DNA of 43,186 nucleotides from an uncultured Alcaligenaceae bacterium (lineage in GTDB: Bacteria > Pseudomonadota > Gammaproteobacteria > Burkholderiales > Burkholderiaceae_B): assembly GCA_937952975.1 (NCBI GenBank), contig CALFXX010000165.1, forward strand, positions 1-43,186. The letters are read 5' to 3'. The stretch's first letter is position 1. Every line of letters starts with the position of its first letter. The notes beneath the pieces are model-generated. The model worked only from the letters and a program-made list of their open reading frames with translations, made no database searches and had not been told where the DNA came from. A program made the translations under genes and the position numbers. Below are positions 18,601-25,761 of this stretch, piece by piece.

Positions 18601-19285
18601 TTTCAGTCGGCGCAGCATAAATAAAGCGCAACACTTGCCCGGTTCGATGATCCGTCACCTGAGCAAGTTCTCCGTGCCATAACGACGGCGCTTGATGACG
18701 AACGACACTGACGGCAAGGCCCTCGCTACAACTTCGAGCCATCTTGTTCTGAAACGCTGGCGCCACAAACGACCAACCTATCAAGCGGCCTGGTTCATCA
18801 AACCGCAGACACTTTCCAACAGGCCATTGCCACTGCCAGCCTTGCGCATCGCGCGTGATGACGCCGCGGTCATGCGACGGCCCAACACAACGCTGTGCCG
18901 GATCACATTGAAAAGTCAATCTGCTACCGTCGGCCTGAAGCACCTGCAGCTGCGCGCCCATCCAATATAGTCGCGTGTCATACGACCACGACCAACCACG
19001 TCCTAACGCACCCTCTCTAGGATCCATCGCGTTGTAATGTCTGACGAGCTCTAAACCAGAGGCGCTCGGTATGCTGGGCAAATCCGTATCGCGTTGATAT
19101 TTATTGCCATTCCGTCGATCAACTGGGTTACCGACGCCATGGTTAGGACCGTAATCAGACGGCCCCAGGGTTGCAACACCACCTTGCTGGCACGGGTTTC
19201 CCACGTCTGTTGCTTGGCACATTGCACCCGTTGCCCATACCACTTGCATAAAAAAGAGCAATACTCCGAGTAAGCTAAATCGCAT
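15623..19285 (-). CDS. Secreted Rhs/YD-repeat protein with C-terminal DUF2235 lipase-like domain
   Basis: This 1220-residue protein has three parts. A Sec-type signal peptide spans about residues 1-24 (MRFSLLGVLLFFMQVVWATG). A long RHS/YD-repeat shell contains NPVDRRNGNKYQRDTDLP near residue 55 and repeats such as FTYDAIGRRVTHVLPEG and YDYDSEHRLRRHQSW. It ends in an Rhs core signature, with YDPRWGHYLEPDPLGPIPG, SQYGYAEQQPRRYADPLGL and the final DPLGL at about 882-886. From residue 887 a DUF2235 alpha/beta-hydrolase begins with FAFDGTGNSP. Its likely triad is S976 (VGFSRGAALAR), D1021 (MGLFDTVA) and H1083 (VGAHADIGGGY), as in Tle1-type phospholipases. The layout is that of a polymorphic effector, but no VgrG, PAAR or T6SS gene and no obvious immunity gene is adjacent. 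Confidence 0.88.
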   Translation of the reverse strand: MRFSLLGVLLFFMQVVWATGAMCQATDVGNPCQQGGVATLGPSDYGPNHGVGNPVDRRNGNKYQRDTDLPSIPSASGLELVRHYNAMDPREGALGRGWSWSYDTRLYWMGAQLQVLQADGSRLTFQCDPAQRCVGPSHDRGVITRDAQGWQWQWPVGKCLRFDEPGRLIGWSFVAPAFQNKMARSCSEGLAVSVVRHQAPSLWHGELAQVTDHRTGQVLRFIYAAPTESLSSQLGTQRANTRAVRGALVAVESPLGVFRYVHHANALVEMIRPDGMRRRYHYEEHLQAGHSYALTGISLVDQAGVHTLRTHTWQYDRAGRAQKFIPGAPTQLATGLPTVLSDAALGLALEHDARGVIRQLSFHGKGWPGLRLWFDAAGQLVQWHSRGVAPERLQYQTAQKKLLRADRHPSAAQRDNRPVQSHLNLRKFGEQDLWRWEFDAFARVRNLQARSKFATPIDIQIAWRGQHPAVIAHPEETQHWRFNRAGDLRERVVFRRSGVAGVQQVLRPEWRYREAFTYDAIGRRVTHVLPEGGVLHYHWSHASLRAVEWEDAAGRRRKVADIGPLGLRHGNGLVTVRQMSSTQQGEARVQQLEQLLVYQPALRWPLYRQQLITDQHARLVYEGTTLSGHVQHTVYDYDSEHRLRRHQSWSSATKQHSMREYAWRWSGAARQKELARDATGLPTSVNGYVLRYNAQRRLSGVTTQHPWGKTVRYGHNAFGEQIWRDDQEERTQFLFDQHKVVAQGYELEGKLRVKRRFIYLQQVPIGVIEYGDAATTGELYFFHTDAVGLPQMLTDSRQAVRWRAAYSPLGELLEQQHDLGKDFVQPLRLPGQVADPLTGWHDNYQRTYDPRWGHYLEPDPLGPIPGNSQYGYAEQQPRRYADPLGLLLFAFDGTGNSPVSQTNVWLFAKQYQGGAVKYIEGPAGDLETGLAQHASDAALAWSGSRRVDQQWERWLNAIALQREGAPALALDLVGFSRGAALARHFGNRVVQHMRDGRFWLQHPQYGTLSSCVDLRFMGLFDTVAQFNVLGAGNAAFDFSIAPAWKWVSHAVALHEHRWLFPLTSAKGTQVGGNVVERAFVGAHADIGGGYLTRQASPGSTPGDLSQVALAWMHWQAKAAGVPLGVGPSADLMTRPIVHDERAVFTRSMQRGDRRVNQPDGSLWMNYQDHVPSMGAGVRQQVESLLARQSPRLPQAPDAVGWVDMPRYMQWLRDAVGWHWD

Positions 19286-19379
19286 CGGTTTTGTACCTGT
19301 GACACAAAGGGGTAAGCTTGCATGAACGAGCGCACAAACGCCTCAGCGCACGATGCTTTGATCCATAGGGAAAACTACG

Positions 19380-19712
19380 ATGCTTGTTACTTTTAGCAGT
19401 AAAGCTGGCGCAGATATTTTGATGCTCTCGCAGCATGCCAAACCTCTGCTGCAGATCATGGGCAAACTCGAAGGCGCCGAGCTTACTGTACGAGGTGTCT
19501 TCATGCCAGAACACATGGACCAAACGATTGGCAAACTTGAGCAAGCCATCGCTTTGGCGCCAGAGCCCTCGGATGACGATGAGGATGCTCCAAAAGATCC
19601 CATCGCCCGACAGGTTGGCCTGCGCCAACGGGCGTTTCCTTTGCTTGACCTGTTACGCAAAGCTAAAGAAAAAAATCATCCAGTCTTGTGGGAAGCGAGC
19701 TCGCCTTGGTAA
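19380..19712 (+). CDS. DUF1840 domain-containing protein
   Basis: This 110-residue protein begins MLVTFSSKAGADILMLSQHA and includes LLQIMGKLEGAELTVRGVF, which is typical of the DUF1840 family found almost only in betaproteobacteria. An acidic linker (PSDDDEDAPKDP, about 63-74) is followed by a helix AFPLLDLLRKAKEKNHPVLW. No signal or membrane segment is visible, so it is predicted cytoplasmic and of unknown function. It is divergent from the Rhs gene with 94 bases between them and convergent with the iron-type dehydrogenase. It is not a likely immunity protein, because the family is conserved in genomes without this Rhs gene. Confidence 0.85.
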   Translation: MLVTFSSKAGADILMLSQHAKPLLQIMGKLEGAELTVRGVFMPEHMDQTIGKLEQAIALAPEPSDDDEDAPKDPIARQVGLRQRAFPLLDLLRKAKEKNHPVLWEASSPW

Positions 19713-19842
19713 TACCAACGCTTTCGAGCGCCCGGCACTCGTATCTCATGCATGATCAGAGCACTCGGGTTGACTCGCAACAAGGAATGACAGCAGCGTC
19801 CTTCCGATTTAACCAGAGCAGAAAAGGTCTTCCCAAATTGCG

Positions 19843-21003
19843 TTAAAACGCTTTTTCAAACAACGCTCGAAAATCAGCAGTTGTCGTATGACGAGGATTC
19901 CAGCGGTTGTAATTTGCCTGAGTACACAGCTGCGCCATGTCGTCAAAAGAATCTTCGGTCACACCCACATCCCGAAGGCGTGGCGGGATTCCTAAATCTA
20001 AACACATCGCTTCAATCGCCTGAACCGCAGCTTGCGCTGCGTCGAGCGTTGGTGCTTGCTGAACTGGACGTCCCATCGCAATCGCAACTCGCGCAAATTT
20101 TTGCGGATTCGCGACCAGATTAAAACGCGCGACATGCGGCAAACACAACGCGTTCGATAAGCCATGTGACAAATGAAACTGCGCACCAATAAAACGTGCC
20201 ATACAGTGCACATTGCCCAAACCGGTTTGACCAAACGTCATCCCAGCAAGCGCCGAGCCACACAACATATTGAGCCCCGCCTCAAGATTGCCTCGATTTG
20301 CAACAAACGGGCGGATGTTTGACGCTAACAATTCTATCGCCTGCAAATTAATTGCATCAGTGATTAAGTTTGTCTGCAACGACAGATAAGATTCAAACGC
20401 GTGCACAAACGCGTCGATGCCAGAGTGTGCGGCAACGTGCGCGGGCACCGTGCGCAGTGCGAGTGGGTCCAGTATCGCGTACATAGCGGGATTTAGCGCG
20501 GCATGCCGGATCGACATCTTGAGGTTTTTTTCAGTGTCGGTGATGACGCATGACCCTGATACTTCAGACCCCGTTCCTGCTGTCGTAGGGATTGCAATGA
20601 GCGGCAGCGGTGCAATACTAAATTTGTCGATCCCCTCATAGTCGTGAATACGCCCACCATTGGTGGCTAAAATCCCGACCGCTTTTGCGACGTCAATCGT
20701 GCTCCCGCCACCAATCGCAAGCACGGCCGTCGCACCATGTGCTTGGCAAGCATCAAACGCCTTCTGAACGGTGTGCGCACTTGGGTCAGGTTCAATCTCA
20801 GTAAAGACTGCACTCTGAACACCGGCCGCCTTGAGCAAGGCTTGCACTTGGGCGTAGAACTCGCTTTTCAACAGCGCACCGTCAAGCGCTACAAACAAGC
20901 GCTGACAAGAGAGTTTCGCAACAATCTCAGTTATTTTTTCTGAGGCGCCGATCCCCATATAAATGGTTGACGGGCAAAAAAAACTTGAAAGTGTTGTTGT
21001 CAT
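19843..21003 (-). CDS. Iron-containing alcohol dehydrogenase family protein
   Basis: This 386-residue group III (iron-type) alcohol dehydrogenase has the NAD-binding motif IGGGSTIDVAKA at 97-108. Metal ligands are D197 and H201 (GIDAFVHAFESY), H266 (GLGNVHCMARFIG) and H280 (LSHGLSNALCLPH). The position that is the second His in the family motif VHGMAH is Arg here (R270). Members act on small alcohols, 1,3-propanediol, lactaldehyde or maleylacetate, and the substrate is not clear from sequence. The ATG at 21003 is preferred over a TTG at 21021, because MTTTLSSFFCPSTIYMG aligns with family starts. It follows a Bug receptor gene by 103 bases on the same strand and may use the compound that receptor binds. 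Confidence 0.88.
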   Translation of the reverse strand: MTTTLSSFFCPSTIYMGIGASEKITEIVAKLSCQRLFVALDGALLKSEFYAQVQALLKAAGVQSAVFTEIEPDPSAHTVQKAFDACQAHGATAVLAIGGGSTIDVAKAVGILATNGGRIHDYEGIDKFSIAPLPLIAIPTTAGTGSEVSGSCVITDTEKNLKMSIRHAALNPAMYAILDPLALRTVPAHVAAHSGIDAFVHAFESYLSLQTNLITDAINLQAIELLASNIRPFVANRGNLEAGLNMLCGSALAGMTFGQTGLGNVHCMARFIGAQFHLSHGLSNALCLPHVARFNLVANPQKFARVAIAMGRPVQQAPTLDAAQAAVQAIEAMCLDLGIPPRLRDVGVTEDSFDDMAQLCTQANYNRWNPRHTTTADFRALFEKAF

Positions 21004-21106
21004 AATCTGTAAGCTCTGCAATAAGAAGTTGACCGCTGCGGCTTAGGCTGAGAACAAGCCGCTCGCCTAAACGTGCAACCGCACACTGAAATCGAAACAA
21101 TCGTCT

Positions 21107-22096
21107 TTATTCTGGTGTCGCACCGAGGTCAATAATGACTGGTCTCCACCGTGCCACCTCACTCTCTAATAAGGCACGCGCGCCCTCGGGGGTTTTTTGC
21201 ACAGGGGTTGGATCTTCGATTCCAGCCGCTTCAAACCGTGCACGCAACTCGGGGGCTTGCAATGCTAATAAAAGAGATTGACTTAATTTCTTCACCACCT
21301 CGGAGGGTGTTCCTTTAGGCACCAAAATCATATTCCAGATGTCATATAACAACTCTGGAAATCCCGATTCACCGGCGGCAGGCACATCGGGTAACGCAGC
21401 GATGCGTTTGGGTCGTAAAACGACCACTCCCTTTACCATTCCTGACTTAACGTATTTCACCGCCGTCGTGGTGCTCTCAACCATGTAGTCAATATGACCT
21501 GCCATCACATCGTTGACCGCCTGCCCCGCGCCACGATAATTCACACCATTTACCTTGACTCCTAGGTTGACGTTAATCAACTGACCTCCCAACCATGTTC
21601 CAGAGCCCACGCCAGCCGCACCAAAATTTAAGCGCGGCGCATTTTGTTTAAGGTAGGCAGCAAACTCATCAAGCCCATTTGCCGGAAAATCTTTGCGAGC
21701 AGACACAATTTGCGGTGCATCGCCAATCGAAGCCACAGGAATAAAATCCTTAAGTACGTCGTAACTTAAATTCTTATAAAGGGTTGCATTAACCGCAAGC
21801 GTGCCACCATTACCAATCAGCATGGTGTAGCCATCACCAGGCGCGCGCGAAGCACGCGTGCCACCTACCGTACCGCCAGCACCTGGGGTATTTTCAACTA
21901 TAACCGGCTGACCCAAGGCTTTAGATAGACTCTCTGCGACTACTCGCGCCAACACATCTGTCGGCCCGCCCGCCGCAAAAGGCACAATCAACGTCAGTGG
22001 TCTGTCGGGATACGCTGCGAGGGCTAGGCTACTTAAACTTGCCAATCCAAGGGCACAAAAAAACTGCACCACTTTGTGTTTGATCTGCTTGAACAT
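21107..22096 (-). CDS. Bug family periplasmic solute-binding receptor (TctC type)
   Basis: This 329-residue tripartite tricarboxylate transporter receptor has a signal peptide of about 27 residues ending LASLSSLALA before AYPDRPLTLIVPF. Family signatures are VPFAAGGPTDVLARVVA, GQPVIVENTPGAGG and the C-terminal PEGARALLESEVARWRPVI. Bug proteins bind carboxylates or other small organic compounds in the periplasm. They are hugely expanded in Bordetella and relatives, mostly as orphans without TctA/TctB membrane partners, which are not seen here either. It lies upstream of an iron-type dehydrogenase on the same strand. The ligand cannot be predicted from sequence alone. Confidence 0.93.
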   Translation of the reverse strand: MFKQIKHKVVQFFCALGLASLSSLALAAYPDRPLTLIVPFAAGGPTDVLARVVAESLSKALGQPVIVENTPGAGGTVGGTRASRAPGDGYTMLIGNGGTLAVNATLYKNLSYDVLKDFIPVASIGDAPQIVSARKDFPANGLDEFAAYLKQNAPRLNFGAAGVGSGTWLGGQLINVNLGVKVNGVNYRGAGQAVNDVMAGHIDYMVESTTTAVKYVKSGMVKGVVVLRPKRIAALPDVPAAGESGFPELLYDIWNMILVPKGTPSEVVKKLSQSLLLALQAPELRARFEAAGIEDPTPVQKTPEGARALLESEVARWRPVIIDLGATPE

Positions 22097-22126
22097 GATT
22101 TTCCTCTTGAATAATACGCGCGTGAA

Positions 22127-22159
22127 ACAAAAAGGGCTGTATTACGCAGCCCCTTTTTT
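22127..22159 (-). terminator. Intrinsic terminator after gyrB
   Basis: The stem GGGCTG (22134-22139) pairs with CAGCCC (22147-22152) around a 7-base loop. It is flanked by A-rich and T-rich runs on the two sides, so it can function in both directions. On the minus strand it lies about 20 bases past the gyrB stop codon and ends in a run of T, and it would isolate the gyrB transcript from the Bug gene. Confidence 0.85.
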
Positions 22160-22179
22160 ACTCGCACTCTGATAGTCAG

Positions 22180-24645
22180 TTACACATCCAAATTGGCTGC
22201 CTGCAAGGCATGCGTTTCAATGAAAGCGCGGCGCGGCTCAACATGATCACCCATCAGCGTTGTAAAAATCTGATCGGCGCCGATCGCGTCTTCAATCTGA
22301 ACTCGCAATAAGCGACGAACCTTAGGATCCATCGTGGTCTCCCAAAGTTGCGATGGGTTCATCTCGCCCAAGCCCTTATAGCGCTGCTTAGTGACGTTAC
22401 GCTCGGCCTCACTACGCAACCATTGCATTGCCTCTCGAAAATCTGCAACCATCATTTCTTTTCGCTTGTCGCCTTCGCCGCGCGCAACCATCGCGCCCTT
22501 GCCGATCAGCCCTTGAAAAGTTGCCGCAGCACGTGCGAGCACGCCATAATCTGCGCCGCCTGTAAAGTCGGGGTCAAGCACCGTGACACGTACATTGCCG
22601 TGATGTTTACGGCGAACAATTAAACGGTAGCGCTCAGAACCTTGATGGTACTCGGGGGTGACTTCAACTTGATTCGGTAACAATGGATCTTCAAGTGCAG
22701 CTTGCAACCGCACGGCTGATGCCTTGGCTAACTCATCGTTCTCAAGCTCAACGGTTGCACCGCCTACGATCGCAGACAACGTCGACTCATCCATGAAACG
22801 ACTCAGGCGCGCGATCACGCCATCGGCCATCACATACTGTTTAGCCAACTCTGTCAGCGCCGCACCAGAGATTGCCTCTGCACCGGCTTGCGGGACCAGC
22901 GAAGCGTCTTTGAGCGACAGCGTCAGCATGTAGCTAGACTCTTCAACCTCGTCTTTCAGATACCGTTCATCTTTGCCCGCCTTGATCTTATACAGTGGCG
23001 GTTGTGCGATATAGATATAGCCTCGCTCAACGAGTTGCGGCATCTGGCGATACAACAGCGTCAATAACAGTGTACGAATATGCGCACCGTCAACGTCAGC
23101 ATCGGTCATGATAATGATGCGGTGATAGCGTAGCTTCTCGACGTTGAAATCTGGGCCAATACTTGTACCAAGCGCCGTAATTAGCGTTGTAATTTGCTCG
23201 CTGGCAATCAACTTGTCGAAGCGCGCTTTTTCAACGTTCAACACCTTGCCGCGTAGCGGCAAGATTGCTTGAAATTTTCGATCACGGCCTTGCTTAGCTG
23301 AGCCTCCTGCCGAGTCTCCCTCGACGATGTACAGTTCGCACAGCGCCGGATCTTTCTCTTGGCAGTCGGCGAGTTTTCCGGGCAAGCCCGCGCCTTCAAG
23401 CACGCTCTTACGACGTGTCATCTCACGCGCTTTACGCGCGGCTTCACGCGCACGAGCGGCTTCAACAACCTTGGCGCACAACGCCTTTGCGTCGATTGGA
23501 TTTTCAAGCAGCCAAGTTTCTAGTGTTCGTGCAACGGCATCTTCAACCGCAGGACGTACTTCACTTGAAACAAGCTTGTCTTTGGTTTGACTACTAAATT
23601 TAGGCTCAGGCACTTTAACTGACAAGACGCAGGTCAAGCCTTCGCGCATATCATCGCCCGTGGTTTCAACCTTGGCCTTCTTGGCCATCTCGTTGTCACC
23701 AATATACTTATTCAGGATGCGCGTCATTGCTGCACGCAAACCTGTCATGTGCGTGCCGCCATCGCGTTGCGGAATGTTATTGGTGAAGGCGAGCACTTGT
23801 TCGCTGTAGCCATCGTTCCATTGCATGGCAACTTCAACACCCACCATCGTGCCGCCCGCATTCGACTCTGTACTTACCGAAAACACATTCGGATGCAAAA
23901 CCGTCTTGCCGCGATTGATGTATTCGACAAAGCCTTTGACGCCACCCGAGAACGCAAAGTTTTCTTCTTTGCCATTGCGCTGATCAATGAGGCGAATCTT
24001 CACGCCATTGTTCAAAAACGAAAGTTCGCGCAAACGCTTCGAAAGAATTTCGTAGTGATACTCAACGTTATTAAAAATATCGGTGTCGGCCAAAAAATGC
24101 ACTTCTGTACCGCGCATTTCAGTTTGACCTGTCACCGTCAAAGGCGCCACTCGTTCGCCTTTGCGGAATTCCATTTGATGCACTTGGCCGTTACGACGAA
24201 TCGTCAAACGCAGCCACGACGACAGTGCGTTGACGCAGGACACGCCCACGCCGTGCAAGCCACCCGATACCTTGTACGAGTTTTGGTCAAACTTACCGCC
24301 AGCATGCAACTCGGTTAAAACAATTTCAGCTGCGCTGCGCGCAAACTCATCGTCCTTATGGATGTCGGTCGGAATACCACGACCATTATCTGTCACTGAA
24401 ATCGAGTTATCACCATGAATTGTGACAACGATGTCGTCGCAGTGCCCAGCCAGTGATTCGTCGATTGCGTTATCCACAACTTCGAACACCATGTGGTGCA
24501 AACCAGTGCCATCAGACGTGTCGCCGATATACATACCAGGACGCTTGCGCACGGCCTCAAGGCCCTTGAGCATTTTGATCGAGTCGGCACCATAGGCATC
24601 CATATCTTCAGGAGCCTGGCCAGGTACTTGAGTGTTTTCTGACAT
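22180..24645 (-). CDS. gyrB: DNA gyrase subunit B
   Basis: This 821-residue ATPase subunit of gyrase, with GyrA, introduces negative supercoils. The GHKL ATPase domain is at the N terminus (EVVDNAIDESLAGH, VTDNGRGIPTDIH, GGLHGVGVSCVNALS). A transducer domain follows. The TOPRIM region contains YIVEGDSAGGSAKQGRDRK, PLRGKVLNVEKA and the metal-binding MTDADVDGAHIRTLLLT. The C terminus ends MGDHVEPRRAFIETHAL, a typical GyrB ending that distinguishes it from ParE. It starts 3 bases after dnaN, completing a dnaA-dnaN-gyrB operon, and is followed by a terminator. Confidence 0.97.
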   Translation of the reverse strand: MSENTQVPGQAPEDMDAYGADSIKMLKGLEAVRKRPGMYIGDTSDGTGLHHMVFEVVDNAIDESLAGHCDDIVVTIHGDNSISVTDNGRGIPTDIHKDDEFARSAAEIVLTELHAGGKFDQNSYKVSGGLHGVGVSCVNALSSWLRLTIRRNGQVHQMEFRKGERVAPLTVTGQTEMRGTEVHFLADTDIFNNVEYHYEILSKRLRELSFLNNGVKIRLIDQRNGKEENFAFSGGVKGFVEYINRGKTVLHPNVFSVSTESNAGGTMVGVEVAMQWNDGYSEQVLAFTNNIPQRDGGTHMTGLRAAMTRILNKYIGDNEMAKKAKVETTGDDMREGLTCVLSVKVPEPKFSSQTKDKLVSSEVRPAVEDAVARTLETWLLENPIDAKALCAKVVEAARAREAARKAREMTRRKSVLEGAGLPGKLADCQEKDPALCELYIVEGDSAGGSAKQGRDRKFQAILPLRGKVLNVEKARFDKLIASEQITTLITALGTSIGPDFNVEKLRYHRIIIMTDADVDGAHIRTLLLTLLYRQMPQLVERGYIYIAQPPLYKIKAGKDERYLKDEVEESSYMLTLSLKDASLVPQAGAEAISGAALTELAKQYVMADGVIARLSRFMDESTLSAIVGGATVELENDELAKASAVRLQAALEDPLLPNQVEVTPEYHQGSERYRLIVRRKHHGNVRVTVLDPDFTGGADYGVLARAAATFQGLIGKGAMVARGEGDKRKEMMVADFREAMQWLRSEAERNVTKQRYKGLGEMNPSQLWETTMDPKVRRLLRVQIEDAIGADQIFTTLMGDHVEPRRAFIETHALQAANLDV

Positions 24646-24648
24646 TCT

Positions 24649-25758
24649 TTAAATCCGCATGGGCATGACGACGTATTTAAAAGACTCGTCATCAAGCAAA
24701 GTAATAAGGGCTGAGGCGTTCGCGTCTGGCATCACAGACCAGCGAATCGTTTCGGCTTTGACGTTGGCTAAAAAATCTAGCAAATAGCTGACGTTAAAAC
24801 CAACGTCTAAAGCCTCGTGTGCGTAATCGACATCGATCTCTTCTTGCGCCTCTTCTTGTTCGGCGTTCGTAGAAGAGATCTTTAACAGATGCTGCCCTAA
24901 CTGCAAACGTACGCTTCGGAATTTATCCGTTGTCAAAATCGCGGCGCGCTGCAAGCACCCCTGGAGGATCTCGCGCGACACATCAAAATGACGCGTGTAG
25001 TTAGACGGGATGACACGATTAAAGTCAGGAAACTTACCCTCGACTAATTTTGAAACTAACTCAACGTGCCCAAACGAAAAGCGAATTTGACCTGGCGCCA
25101 CATCGACCGTAACAGGCTCATCTGAGTCATCAAGCAGCCGTTGCATTTCAAGCACGGTTTTACGTGGCACGATAACTTCGTGTTTTGCCAATACACCGTC
25201 GACCGCGGTTGAACTATGGGCAAGGCGATGACCATCAGTCGCCACAGCACGCAACAAGCCAGGCTCAAACACCAACAACATGCCGTTCAAGTAGTAACGG
25301 ATGTCTTGTTGTGCCATGGCAAAATGCGCCATGTTAAACAAATGCTTGAGCGTCTTACGTGGCAAGGTCAACGAGACATCCCAGCGTTCGGGCTGCGTCA
25401 TTGTCGGAAACTCTGTGGCTGCAAGCGTTTGTAACGAAAAGCGACTTTTGCCCGTTTGAACAGCGAGTTTGCCGCCAGTCGTTGAAAGCTTGACGTCACC
25501 TGTATCGGGCAATGCGCGCAAGATATCCAGCAGCTTACGGGCAGCAACGGTTAACGACTCGCTTTCTGCTCCGATACCAAAATCAGCATGCGTGGTGATT
25601 TGGACTTCAAGGTCGGTCGCAATAAACGAGACTCTCTCTGCTTGCTTGCGCACCAAAATATTCGCAAGTATTGGCAGCGTATGGCGCCGTTCAACAATGC
25701 CGGCAACCGTCGATAGCGGTTTAAGTAAAGCGTCGCGGGGGGTCTGGACAAGTTGCAT
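24649..25758 (-). CDS. dnaN: DNA polymerase III beta subunit (sliding clamp)
   Basis: This 369-residue clamp protein has three repeated domains that dimerise into a ring around DNA and tether polymerase III. It begins MQLVQTPRDALLKPLSTVAGIVERRHTLPILAN, with the hallmark RRHTLPIL, and ends DDESFKYVVMPMRI, matching the universal YVVMPMRL ending. Length is normal. The ATG at 25758 is only 3 bases after the dnaA stop; an AAGGGA in the end of dnaA serves as ribosome-binding site. It is translated from the dnaA-dnaN-gyrB message. Confidence 0.97.
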   Translation of the reverse strand: MQLVQTPRDALLKPLSTVAGIVERRHTLPILANILVRKQAERVSFIATDLEVQITTHADFGIGAESESLTVAARKLLDILRALPDTGDVKLSTTGGKLAVQTGKSRFSLQTLAATEFPTMTQPERWDVSLTLPRKTLKHLFNMAHFAMAQQDIRYYLNGMLLVFEPGLLRAVATDGHRLAHSSTAVDGVLAKHEVIVPRKTVLEMQRLLDDSDEPVTVDVAPGQIRFSFGHVELVSKLVEGKFPDFNRVIPSNYTRHFDVSREILQGCLQRAAILTTDKFRSVRLQLGQHLLKISSTNAEQEEAQEEIDVDYAHEALDVGFNVSYLLDFLANVKAETIRWSVMPDANASALITLLDDESFKYVVMPMRI

Positions 25759-25761
25759 GGA

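Noticed and set aside
15623..19285. Rhs gene as part of a mobile element or T6SS island
   Set aside because: No transposase, integrase, tRNA-linked junction, VgrG, PAAR or T6SS gene flanks it. Neighbours are ordinary housekeeping genes.
23749..24318. Open frame of 189 codons on the plus strand
   Set aside because: It is antisense to the conserved gyrB ATPase region and shows no recognisable protein features.
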